The notes under the pieces were generated by a model that worked only from the letters and a program-made list of their open reading frames with translations, was not told the DNA's origin and ran no database searches. A program made the position numbers and the translations under genes. From Salinarimonas sp. (GTDB lineage: Bacteria; Pseudomonadota; Alphaproteobacteria; Rhizobiales; Beijerinckiaceae), in NCBI RefSeq assembly GCF_040111675.1, contig NZ_CP157794.1, positions 2,377,501 to 2,441,500 of the forward strand: a stretch of DNA of 64,000 nucleotides, given 5' to 3'. Positions 48,675-57,091 of this stretch are shown in pieces (position 1 is the first letter of the stretch; each line of letters begins with the position of its first letter).

Positions 48675-49124
48675 ATGCCGTCTTTCCGCACCACTCGCCG
48701 CGTCCGGCACACGCCTGCCGAGATGTTCGATCTCGTCGCCGACGTCGAGCAATATCCGAAGTTCCTGCCGCTCTGCGAGGACCTGAAGGTCCGCCGCAAG
48801 GTGCAGAGCGGGGACGGCGTGGAGACGCTCGTCGCCGACATGACCGTCGGCTACAAGAAGATCCACGAGAGCTTCACGAGCCGCGTCACCCTCGACCGGC
48901 CGCGCATGCGCATCGATGTCGAGTACGTCAACGGCCCCTTCCGCTACATGGAGAACCGCTGGACCTTCAAGCCGGCGGGGGAGGGGATGTGCGACGTGGA
49001 GTTCTACATCAATTACGAGTTCAAGAGCTTCACGCTCGGCATGCTGATGGGCGCGATGTTCGATCGCGCCTTCCGCAAGTTCTCCGAGGCCTTCGAGGAG
49101 CGCGCCGACGCGATCTACAGGTGA
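48675..49124 (+). CDS. Coq10/RatA-family SRPBCC protein
   Basis: This 149-residue START/polyketide-cyclase-fold protein has TTRRVRHTPAEMFDLVADVEQYPKFLPLCED, reported here as TPAEMFDLVADVEQYPKFLP, and VNGPFRYMENRWTFKPAGE. Coq10-type members bind ubiquinone and assist respiration; E. coli RatA is a paralogue tied to ribosome association. In rhizobia this gene follows lipA as here (15 bp). A respiratory quinone-binding role is the more likely. Confidence 0.88.
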   Translation: MPSFRTTRRVRHTPAEMFDLVADVEQYPKFLPLCEDLKVRRKVQSGDGVETLVADMTVGYKKIHESFTSRVTLDRPRMRIDVEYVNGPFRYMENRWTFKPAGEGMCDVEFYINYEFKSFTLGMLMGAMFDRAFRKFSEAFEERADAIYR

Positions 49125-49171
49125 GCCGTGCGGGGCGGTGTCCGGCGCACCGCCCCCGCCGCCTCGGCCGG

Positions 49172-51571
49172 TCAGATCGCCCGTAGGTGCCGGATCGGCC
49201 GGCCGGGCGCCAGCGCCTGCGCCGCGCGCACGATGCCCTGCGCGTCGATGCCGTAATGTCGGTAGAGATCGGCGATCGTCCCCGTCTGGCCGAAATGCTC
49301 GACGCCGAGCGAGCGCGTGCGGTGGCCGTGCACCGCGCCGAGCCAGCCCAGCGTCGCCGGGTGACCGTCCAGCACCGTGACGATGCCGCAATGGGTGGGC
49401 ACCGCCTCCAGCAGGCGCTCGATATGCGAGCGGGCGTGCACGAGCCCCGCCTCGCGGGCGCGCTGCGCCGCCGTCCAGCCGGCGTTGAGCCTATCGGCGG
49501 AGGTCACGGCGAGGAGGCCGACGTCGCGCCGGTCCTCCGCCATCAGCCCCACCGCCTCGATCGCCTCCGGCGCGACCGCGCCCGTATAGGCCACGACGAT
49601 CTCCGCGTTCGGCCCGGGCTCGCGCATCCAGTAGGCGCCGTCCACCACGTCGCGGGCGAGATCCGGCGTCATCGCGCGCCGCGGCTGCTCGATCGTCCGC
49701 GTGGTCAGGCGCAGGTAGACCGAGCCGCCGGTGGCGTCGCGCAGCCAGGTGCGCTCGTCCGGCTCCGCGTCGCCGTCGCGCTGAAGATAGGCGAAGGCGA
49801 AGCGCAGGATCTCGGCGAGCTCGTCGACGAAGGCCGGCTCGAACGAGGCGAGGCCGTCCTGGGCGAGGCCGATCAGCGGCGACGAGATCGACTGGTGCGC
49901 GCCGCCCTCCGGCGCCAGCGTCACCCCGGACGGGGTCGCCACCAGGAGGAAGCGCGAATCCTGATAGCAGGCGTAGTTCAGCGCATCGAGGCCGCGGGCG
50001 ATGAACGGGTCGTAGAGCGTCCCGATGGGGATCAGCCGCTCCCCGAACAGCGAGTGCGAGAGCCCGAGCGCCGAGAGCAGGATGAACAGGTTCATCTCCG
50101 CGATGCCGAGCTCGATGTGCTGGCCCGTGGGCTTGTAGTCCCAGTTGAAGGTCGAGGGGATGCGCTCGGCCTTGAAGGTGTCGGCCAGCGCCTCGCGGGC
50201 GAAGAGCCCGCGACGGTTCACCCACGGCCCGAGATTGGTCGAGACCGTCACGTCCGGCGAGGTGGTGACGATCCGCTCGGCCAAGGCCGCGTCCGAGCGC
50301 GCGAGCTCGTTGAGGATCAGCCCGAAGCCGGCCTGGGTCGAGATCGTCTCCTGCTTCGGCGCGGCCATGGTCTCCGGCACGTCCACCGCCGGCGCGCTCC
50401 AGCGCCGCGTGCCCTCGCGCGCGAACGGCGCCTCGGCGAGGAAGCGCTCGATCTCGGCCTGCGGCAGGGAGAGCCCCTCGAACTTTTCCCATTCGTGGCC
50501 GGGGCGCACCTTCATCTGCGCCTGAAAGCCCTCCATCTGCTTGGGCGTGAGGAGCCCCGCATGGTTGTCCTTGTGGCCGGCGAGCGGCAGGCCGAAGCCC
50601 TTGATCGTGTAGGCGATGAAGACCACGGGCCGGTCGTGGTCGATCCCCTCGAAGGCCTCGAGCAGGGTGGGCAGATCGTGGCCGGCGAGGTTCGTCATCA
50701 GCCGGCCGAGCTCGGCGTCCGAGCGCCGCTCGATCAGCGCCGTGAGGTCGCCCTGGTCGCCGAGATCGTCCATCAGCCGCTTGCGCCAGGCCGCCCCGCC
50801 CTGGAACGTCAACGCGGAGTAGAGCTGGTTCGGGCAGGTGTCGATCCAGGTCCGCAGCCTGTCGCCGCCGGGCTCGCGGAAGGCCTCCTCCAGCAGCGAG
50901 CCGTATTTCAGCGTCACCACCTCCCAGCCGAAGGCCTCGAACAGCGCCTGGAAGCGGGCGTAGAGCCCCTCGCGGATCACGGCGTCGAGGCTCTGGCGGT
51001 TGTAGTCGACGATCCACCAGGTGTTCCGCACGCCCTGCTTCCAGCCCTCGAGCAGCGCCTCGAAGATGTTGCCCTCGTCCATCTCCGCGTCGCCGACGAG
51101 CGCGATCATGCGGCCCTCGGGCTGGTCCGCCGCCCAGCCGCGGGCGCGCACGTAGTCCTGCACCAGCGAGGCGAACAGCGTCTGCGCCACGCCGAGCCCC
51201 ACCGATCCCGTGGAGAAGTCGACGTCGTCCCCGTCCTTGGTGCGCGAGGGATAGGATTGCGCGCCCTTGTAGCCGCGAAAGCGCTCGAGCTTGTCGCGGG
51301 TCTGGTTGCCGAAGAGGTACTGGATCGCGTGGAAGACCGGGCTGGCATGAGGCTTGACCGCGACGCGGTCCTGCGGGCGGAGCGTCGCGAAATAGAGCGC
51401 CGTCATGATGGTCGCGAGCGAGGCCGAGGAGGCCTGGTGCCCGCCGACCTTCAGCCCGTCCGCGCTCTCGCGCAGATGGTTGGCGTGGTGGATCGTCCAG
51501 GTGGAGAGCCAGAGCAGCTTCTTCTCGAGCTCGGCGAGATAGGGCAGGCGCGGGTCGCGTGTGGCGGGCAT
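49172..51571 (-). CDS. Transketolase-family protein related to homodimeric PDH E1 (AceE)
   Basis: This 799-residue ThDP enzyme has HHANHLRESADGLKVGGHQA, GSVGLGVAQTLFASLVQDYV, the cofactor motif ALVGDAEMDEGNIFEALLEG ending at VDYNRQSLD, and a pyrimidine-binding domain ELGIAEMNLFILLSALGL. The GDxEMDEG motif and the VDYNRQ segment are shared with AceE, while true transketolases have GDG and HD. AceE is about 887 residues, so this is a shorter alphaproteobacterial group often labelled transketolase. Its substrate is uncertain; pyruvate or another 2-oxo acid is likely. It sits convergent to the coq10-like gene and beside the standard PdhA/PdhB cluster. Confidence 0.78.
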   Translation of the reverse strand: MPATRDPRLPYLAELEKKLLWLSTWTIHHANHLRESADGLKVGGHQASSASLATIMTALYFATLRPQDRVAVKPHASPVFHAIQYLFGNQTRDKLERFRGYKGAQSYPSRTKDGDDVDFSTGSVGLGVAQTLFASLVQDYVRARGWAADQPEGRMIALVGDAEMDEGNIFEALLEGWKQGVRNTWWIVDYNRQSLDAVIREGLYARFQALFEAFGWEVVTLKYGSLLEEAFREPGGDRLRTWIDTCPNQLYSALTFQGGAAWRKRLMDDLGDQGDLTALIERRSDAELGRLMTNLAGHDLPTLLEAFEGIDHDRPVVFIAYTIKGFGLPLAGHKDNHAGLLTPKQMEGFQAQMKVRPGHEWEKFEGLSLPQAEIERFLAEAPFAREGTRRWSAPAVDVPETMAAPKQETISTQAGFGLILNELARSDAALAERIVTTSPDVTVSTNLGPWVNRRGLFAREALADTFKAERIPSTFNWDYKPTGQHIELGIAEMNLFILLSALGLSHSLFGERLIPIGTLYDPFIARGLDALNYACYQDSRFLLVATPSGVTLAPEGGAHQSISSPLIGLAQDGLASFEPAFVDELAEILRFAFAYLQRDGDAEPDERTWLRDATGGSVYLRLTTRTIEQPRRAMTPDLARDVVDGAYWMREPGPNAEIVVAYTGAVAPEAIEAVGLMAEDRRDVGLLAVTSADRLNAGWTAAQRAREAGLVHARSHIERLLEAVPTHCGIVTVLDGHPATLGWLGAVHGHRTRSLGVEHFGQTGTIADLYRHYGIDAQGIVRAAQALAPGRPIRHLRAI

Positions 51572-51670
51572 GGGGGCTCCGGTGGGGGAGGGCGGGGCGA
51601 GGCGGAGATTATCGGCTCTCGTTTCCCCGGTCGAGGCCGGCGCCGCGCAAGCCCGCCGGGCGCCCCCGCC

Positions 51671-52528
51671 TCAGGCCACGCCCCGCCGCTCGCCCGACCC
51701 GCCGCGCAGCTCCGCCACCTCGCGGCGCAACGCCCTGATCTCGTCGAGCAGCACCGTGTTGACCTCCTGCATCGAGGTGGCGGCGGCGGCGACCTCCTCG
51801 CTCGCGGCCTTCTCCGCCGCGATCGCCTCGGCGCGCTCCTCCTTCGTCTCCGCCTCGTGCACGGCCTGCATGGCCGAGACCACGATGCCGATGAAGAGGT
51901 TGAGCACCGTGAAGGTGGTCACCACGATGAAGGGCACGAAGAACAGCCAGGCATAGGGATAGACCTCCATCACCGGGCGCACGATGCCCATCGACCAGCT
52001 CTCCAGCGTCATCACCTGGAAGAGCGTGTAGGCCGAGGCGGGGATCGAGCCGAACCAGTCCGGGAAGGAGGCGCCGAACAGCTTCGTCGCCATCACCGAG
52101 AAGACGTAGAAGACGAGCGTGAGCAGGACGATCACCGAGCCCATGCCGGGCAGCGCCCCGACCATGGCGCCGACCACGCGCCTGAGCGAGGGCACGATGG
52201 TGACGAGGCGCAGAAGGCGCAGCACGCGCAGCGCCCGCAGCACCGTGAGCGGCCCCGTCGCCGGCACCAGCGCGATGCCCACGACGGCGAAGTCGAACAC
52301 GTTCCAGGCGTTGGTGAAGAAGCGCAGCCGATGCACCGCGAGCCGCGCCGCGATCTCGACCACGAACACGGCCAGGATCGCCTTGTCGAGCGCGAGCAGC
52401 AGGGGCCCGAACCGCTCCATGGCGGCCGGCACCGTCTCCAGCCCGAGCGTGACGGCGTTGACGATGATCAGCACCATGATGACCCGCTCGAGCAGGCGGG
52501 ATTCGACGAAGGCTTTGAGGCGGTCCAC
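51671..52528 (-). CDS. Bacterial voltage-gated sodium channel (NaChBac/BacNav family)
   Basis: This 285-residue protein has six transmembrane segments. S4 carries the voltage-sensing Arg ladder ALRVLRLLRLVTIVPSLRRV. The pore loop is FQVMTLESWSMGIVRPVM, where LESW is the Na+-selective filter of NaChBac (LESWAS). S6 follows (VTTFTVLNLFIGIVVSAMQ), then a cytosolic coiled coil (AEAIAAEKAASEEVAAAATS...). The GTG at 52528 is used because family similarity starts there; a longer frame from 52621 adds basic residues. Such channels are frequent in marine and alkaliphilic bacteria. Confidence 0.9.
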   Translation of the reverse strand: MDRLKAFVESRLLERVIMVLIIVNAVTLGLETVPAAMERFGPLLLALDKAILAVFVVEIAARLAVHRLRFFTNAWNVFDFAVVGIALVPATGPLTVLRALRVLRLLRLVTIVPSLRRVVGAMVGALPGMGSVIVLLTLVFYVFSVMATKLFGASFPDWFGSIPASAYTLFQVMTLESWSMGIVRPVMEVYPYAWLFFVPFIVVTTFTVLNLFIGIVVSAMQAVHEAETKEERAEAIAAEKAASEEVAAAATSMQEVNTVLLDEIRALRREVAELRGGSGERRGVA

Positions 52529-52713
52529 GGGGCGGGTCTCCGGGCAGGCGGGCGCGACCGCGCCGACCCCTCGCCGCGCGCGGCCGAACAGGCAAGTGGA
52601 CGCCCGCCCCGGTTTCGTCAAGCGCCCGCGCGCGCGGACGCCCGGTCGCGGGCGCGGGCGCGTCGAGCGAGTTGACCCGCGCGCCCGATCCGCTTAACCA
52701 GAGGGCCGTGACC

Positions 52714-52789
52714 GAGCGCGTAGCTCAGCTGGTAGAGCAACGGACTTTTAATCTGTAGGTCCTGGGTTCGAGTCCCAGCGCGCTCACCA
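52714..52789 (+). tRNA. tRNA-Lys (anticodon TTT)
   Basis: The 76-nt sequence folds as a tRNA: acceptor GAGCGCG pairs with CGCGCTC, the D-arm is GCTCAGCTGGTAGAGC, and the anticodon loop is CTTTTAA (anticodon TTT at position 34-36). The T-arm is CTGGGTTCGAGTCCCAG, and CCA is encoded. It marks the left edge of the accessory patch that follows. Confidence 0.96.
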
Positions 52790-52981
52790 CGTAAGTGCTT
52801 GGTATCGCTAAAAAACTGATATTGGTAACGGAGTAGCGCGGAGCCTCGGAATCGCCCGGGGTAACGGGGGGCCTCGAATGTCGTCGAGTCGTACCGACGC
52901 TCTGAATGCCGCGAGGCGGCATGCCTCAACAGTGCTCGACGAGCTTCCCGGCGCTATGTTGAGGGTGACCCAGGAAGCTAG

Positions 52982-53838
52982 GCTCTGGCCCCATAAACGG
53001 CAAAGCGGATTTGATCGCTCGAGCGTAGGATGATTCAACCTTCCTGATCGAGGGAGGATTCGATGCGCCGCCATGAGCTGACCGACGAGGAATGGGCGAT
53101 CATCCAGCCGCTTCTGCCGAACAAGGTGCGCGGCGTGCCCCGGGTGGACGACAGGCGGGTGATCAACGGGATCGTCTGGCGCTTCCGGACGGGTGCGCCC
53201 TGGCGCGACGTGCCCGAGCGCTACGGCCCGCGCACGACGCTCTACAACCGCTTCGTCCGATGGCGGAAAGCAGGCGTCTGGGACCGAATTCTGGACGCCG
53301 TCTCAGAGGCTTACGACGGCGACATCGTGATGATCGACAGCTCCTGCGTCCGCGTCCACCAGCACGGGGCCGCGGGAAAAAGGGGGATTCGGAGGCCGCC
53401 GGAGATGGTCGCATGGGACGTTCCCGCGGCGGCCTGACGACCAAGATCCACGCCCTCGTCGATGCGGAAGGGCGGCCGGTTCGCCTCCTGCTCACCGCAG
53501 GGCAGGCAAACGACGCACCGGCCTGCGAGCAGCTCCTTCCGCTCGTCGCGAAAGACGCCATCCTGATCGCCGACCGCGCCTACGACACGAACGCGATCCG
53601 CGCGACGGTGACCGAACGCGGCGCCTGGGCGAACATCCCGCCCCGCGCGATCCGAAAGGGCAGCTTCCCGTTCAGCTCCTGGCTCTACCGCCAGCGAAAC
53701 CTCGTTGAGCGCTTCTTCAATCGCATCAAGCACTTCCGCGGCCTCGCCACGCGCTACGACCGCTCGCCCGACAACTTCCTCGCCGCGCTCAAGCTCGCCG
53801 CGATCCGGATTTGGCTTGCCGCGAAATGAGTCCGCATC
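52982..53838 (+). mobile_element. IS5-family insertion sequence, copy 1
   Basis: This 857-bp element is flanked on both sides by CTAG (52978-52981 and 53839-53842), which looks like a target duplication. The ends are imperfect inverted repeats (GGCTCTGGCCCCAT at the left, complement of ATGAGTCCGCATCC at the right). It encodes one transposase over two frames. A second copy lies 2865 bp downstream in the same orientation. Confidence 0.88.
53063..53829 (+). CDS. IS5-family transposase, copy 1 (two frames)
   Basis: The first frame (53063-53437) begins MRRHELTDEEWAIIQPLLPN and carries IVMIDSSCVRVHQHG with the first DDE Asp. The second frame (ending 53829) carries GRSRGGLTTKIHALVDAEG, LIADRAYDT (second Asp) and NLVERFFNRIKHFRG (Glu). 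An A5G5 run at 53377-53386 is the likely -1 slip site, since a shift there restores the usual GKKGDS junction. The joined protein is about 255 residues, normal for the family. Confidence 0.87.
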
Positions 53839-54737
53839 CTAGTGGACGGGGCGCGCTCCATGGTTCCCGTCATGTTTTGGAGCTCGCGCGGGTCGCTCGT
53901 GCGACGCATAGGCGGGCATGCGTAGCAGCGTCATTCATTTTCCAGCGCGTGCTGAAGGCTGAAGCCGGTTCTGAGGCGCATGAACTCGAACCCGTGTTTG
54001 CGTCGATCGCCTCGAAAGTGCTTAGCGAGTACGACAATCGAACGCGCAACATATCTGTGCGCCTCCCCGATGTTAGACGTGATCTCGCGGCTTCTTTCGA
54101 GAGCGAGCATCTTGGTATCTTGGAAGATGTGCGACTCGGGCTGGGCGCGTCAGACGCCGCCGGAGCGGTGAGCCACTCCGTCCACGTCGACGCGCGCGGA
54201 GGCATCGCCAACGTGCAGGCCGGAAGTCCGGGAGCTCGCATGGTCGTCAGCGGTGGGCAGCAGGTCGGGGTTTGGGACCCTGGACCGCTCCTGGCTAGAC
54301 TTCAGGAAGTCGAGGCCGCGATATTGGCTTCGCAATCACGACCGGACGAGCGCGATGAGGCCCTCGACGACCTAGTCGCACTTCGGCGCGAGGCGCTGGA
54401 CGAGCAACCTGAGGCCGGGCGGGTGCGGCGGATTTGGCTGCGCCTGGCCCCGCGTCTAGAGCAACTCGGTATCGGTGTCGCCGCCAGCACGCTCGCTCCG
54501 CTCCTTCCGCCTATCATATCCGCTGCAGGCGGCTGATCCACCCTGAGTGGTATTTTCGACAATTTTTCGGACGCTTCCGGCCGGGCGGTGACCTGCAGGT
54601 CTACTGGGCAGATGGGTCGGCGATCGAACACAGGGCCATGGTCGGAAGACGAGGCGCGGGCGATCGTCGACAGGAACGCGTGCGGGGGTTGCCGGATCAC
54701 TCAGCGGGAGCGACGCCAGTGCGCTTCCAACAAGAAC

Positions 54738-54763
54738 AGCCCCGCCGGTGGAGGGGCGGGGCT
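54738..54763 (-). terminator. Hairpin terminator for the 55713-54783 minus-strand gene pair
   Basis: AGCCCCGCC (54738-54746) pairs with GGCGGGGCT (54755-54763) around an eight-base loop. Read on the minus strand it lies 20 bases after the stop at 54783 and is followed by TGTTCTTGTT, a modest T-rich tail. The 54537-54782 gap otherwise shows no convincing gene; a 60-codon frame there lacks an RBS and homology. Confidence 0.6.
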
Positions 54764-54782
54764 CGTCTAGAAGGGTAGCGCA

Positions 54783-55346
54783 TCAGGCAGCGACGGGGAT
54801 GCCGGCGTCGTGGTCGTTCCGATGATCCCGCTTCACGTATTGCGCCGCGCGCAGCACTTTTTGGCGAGGCTCGGCCGCCAGCTCAGCCATGCACGCCTCG
54901 AACTCGCGGGTGACGTCCGGCCACTGAGTCATCATCGCCGCAAGTCCAGTTCGAAACAGGCTGACGACCAGCTCATGGGTTTCAGGCGAGCGCGTCTGGA
55001 GATCGTCGAGGGCTACGGCCAGTTCTCGTTGACGCTCAGTCTCCGGACTTGGAGCCGGCTCGCTTCCGCTCATGCGCATGAAAACGATGAACGACCGCGC
55101 CGATTCCTCACGGAGGGTTTGCTCCGAAAAGTCGACGATGAAGGACTTGATGATCTGCGGCACTTCGTCCGAAGCCATGACGGCGTCGACCATCGAGCGG
55201 TGAGCACGCAGGAGGCGTGCCGCGCCGTCGAGGACGTTGATGTCGCGTCGGAGCTTGTCCCGGTAGAGGCGTAGGCAGTACTCGAGGAACAGCGCCACCC
55301 CGGCGCCCGCCACCACGAGAGCGATGGTTCCGAGCAGGTCAGTCAC
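54783..55346 (-). CDS. Hypothetical membrane-anchored protein
   Basis: This 187-residue protein starts at a GTG that overlaps the stop of the gene upstream. One N-terminal transmembrane helix (LLGTIALVVAGAGVALFLEY) is followed by a mostly helical cytosolic domain (RDKLRRDINVLDGAARLLRA, FIVDFSEQTLREESARSFIV, RQRELAVALDDLQTRSPETH). No family is recognised. It is the second gene of a pair, with lower GC than the core genome. Confidence 0.65.
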   Translation of the reverse strand: MTDLLGTIALVVAGAGVALFLEYCLRLYRDKLRRDINVLDGAARLLRAHRSMVDAVMASDEVPQIIKSFIVDFSEQTLREESARSFIVFMRMSGSEPAPSPETERQRELAVALDDLQTRSPETHELVVSLFRTGLAAMMTQWPDVTREFEACMAELAAEPRQKVLRAAQYVKRDHRNDHDAGIPVAA

Positions 55347-55713
55347 GGTTCGGTCCCTCCTTGGACACTGGCTCAACGCCGCTTTGCGCGTGCGGTTCGA
55401 ACGGCAGTTCGGGTTCGTCAGCCGTCAGGACGCGCTTATGCTCCTGGTAGGTGACGCGCGCACGATCACGTTCAAGCGCTACGATACCACGCTTTTCGTC
55501 AAGTTTCCCCCAACCCGCGATCACTTCTCTTAGAGTGGGCAACAGAAAGGAAACGACAAGGAAGCCGAGTGCTGCCCATGGATTGACGCCGCCAAGGAGC
55601 AGTCCGCCGGTGATCAGCGCCAGCAATAGGAGAAGCACGGCATGCCGGTCGAGGCCGGCCGCCTTAGCACCCTCGAGAATCGCTTTGGCGGTGTCCGCGG
55701 GAAGGAGGCTCAT
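55339..55713 (-). CDS. Small hypothetical membrane protein
   Basis: This 124-residue protein has two hydrophobic segments (AVLLLLLALITGGLLLGGVN and ALGFLVVSFLLPTLREVIAG), followed by a charged tail (KRGIVALERDRARVTYQEHK). Its stop overlaps the next gene's GTG by eight bases, so the two are translationally coupled. The start region has only a weak SD. No family is recognised. It lies between two IS5-type copies. Confidence 0.6.
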   Translation of the reverse strand: MSLLPADTAKAILEGAKAAGLDRHAVLLLLLALITGGLLLGGVNPWAALGFLVVSFLLPTLREVIAGWGKLDEKRGIVALERDRARVTYQEHKRVLTADEPELPFEPHAQSGVEPVSKEGPNRD

Positions 55714-55846
55714 CGCTCGCCCATACACTGCGCGCTGCACGTGCGACCTGCATACCCTCTCGGTCGCGAGAGTACAATTCGGGCTGATCCGGCTCGCTCA
55801 CAAGGAACGAGGCCCGCGGAAACGAGCTGAGCGGGGCGGTGACTAG

Positions 55847-56703
55847 GCTCTGGCCCCATAAACGGCAAAGCGGATTTGATCGCTCGAGCGTAGGATGATT
55901 CAACCTTCCTGATCGAGGGAGGATTCGATGCGCCGCCATGAGCTGACCGACGAGGAATGGGCGATCATCCAGCCGCTTCTGCCGAACAAGGTGCGCGGCG
56001 TGCCCCGGGTGGACGACAGGCGGGTGATCAACGGGATCGTCTGGCGCTTCCGGACGGGTGCGCCCTGGCGCGACGTGCCCGAGCGCTACGGCCCGCGCAC
56101 GACGCTCTACAACCGCTTCGTCCGATGGCGGAAAGCAGGCGTCTGGGACCGAATTCTGGACGCCGTCTCAGAGGCTTACGACGGCGACATCGTGATGATC
56201 GACAGCTCCTGCGTCCGCGTCCACCAGCACGGGGCCGCGGGAAAAAGGGGGATTCGGAGGCCGCCGGAGATGGTCGCATGGGACGTTCCCGCGGCGGCCT
56301 GACGACCAAGATCCACGCCCTCGTCGATGCGGAAGGGCGGCCGGTTCGCCTCCTGCTCACCGCAGGGCAGGCAAACGACGCACCGGCCTGCGAGCAGCTC
56401 CTTCCGCTCGTCGCGAAAGACGCCATCCTGATCGCCGACCGCGCCTACGACACGAACGCGATCCGCGCGACGGTGACCGAACGCGGCGCCTGGGCGAACA
56501 TCCCGCCCCGCGCGATCCGAAAGGGCAGCTTCCCGTTCAGCTCCTGGCTCTACCGCCAGCGAAACCTCGTTGAGCGCTTCTTCAATCGCATCAAGCACTT
56601 CCGCGGCCTCGCCACGCGCTACGACCGCTCGCCCGACAACTTCCTCGCCGCGCTCAAGCTCGCCGCGATCCGGATTTGGCTTGCCGCGAAATGAGTCCGC
56701 ATC
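55847..56703 (+). mobile_element. IS5-family insertion sequence, copy 2
   Basis: This is a same-orientation copy of the 52982-53838 element with the same 857-bp length, again bounded by CTAG on both sides (55843-55846 and 56704-56707). Both translated frames are identical to copy 1. The close match implies recent transposition. The flank on the left is the leader of the 55713 gene; the flank on the right is non-coding. Confidence 0.88.
55928..56694 (+). CDS. IS5-family transposase, copy 2 (two frames)
   Basis: The frames, slip site (AAAAAGGGGG at 56242-56251) and DDE residues are the same as in copy 1. The first frame is 55928-56302 and the second ends at 56694. No difference from copy 1 is visible in the translations, so both copies should be equally competent. 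Confidence 0.87.
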
Positions 56704-56707
56704 CTAG

Positions 56708-57091
56708 AGCGAGGAAATCAGCCCGAATGCCCTGTTCGGCAAGGCGTTCAGGGTGGTGACCTCGACGAAGGAAATCAGACGAAGCCCGCGCGCCTCAACG
56801 TGACGGCATTATGCCGGAAGGCGCGGCGGACAATGGCGTAGACGAGGCGCATGGGCGGAGCTCCGGTTCGGAAGACCGCGGGTCGAGGTCGAGGCGAAGC
56901 TGACCCGCGCGCTCGGCGGCGCGGCGTGATCGGCGAGCCCGTCCTCGGGCGCGAGTGCGGCTTTGAGGGCCAGCTCCCGTGGCGGGGTCGCCGAGATCGT
57001 CGCGACCTCGGCCGCCGCCGCCGACTGGCGCCCGCGCGCGCCCGCTAGCGCGGCTAGCGCACCGAGCATGGCCCCGCGCCCCCACGGCACC
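56708..57091. other. Gene-free stretch after IS copy 2
   Basis: No convincing gene is seen. A 25-codon minus-strand frame starting near 56852 (MRLVYAIVRRAFRHNAV...) may be a remnant of a longer gene. The rest is GC-rich with open frames that lack RBS and homology. It separates the IS patch from the 57092 gene. Confidence 0.4.

Larger units (their letters stand above)
52878..54536 (+). pseudogene. Hypothetical gene split by an IS5-type element (52982-53838)
   Basis: An ATG at 52878 opens a frame that encodes 34 residues (starting MSSSRTDALNAARRH, ending RVTQEA) and runs into the IS. On the far side, from 53843, the same frame continues as SGRGALHGSRHVLELARVA to a stop at 54536. Deleting the element plus one CTAG joins the two halves in frame, giving a 265-residue protein ending in a hydrophobic stretch (LGIGVAASTLAPLLPPIISA). 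The composition is less GC-rich than core genes. I recognise no domain. After insertion only the downstream part could still be expressed. Confidence 0.75.

Noticed and set aside
54588..54770. A 60-codon frame between the split gene and the membrane-protein pair
   Set aside because: No RBS or homology, and its end overlaps the hairpin terminator of the opposite strand.
52982..56703. The two IS5-type copies as ends of a composite transposon
   Set aside because: The left copy interrupts a gene that continues inside the block, and each copy has its own CTAG flanks, so two independent insertions explain the layout better.
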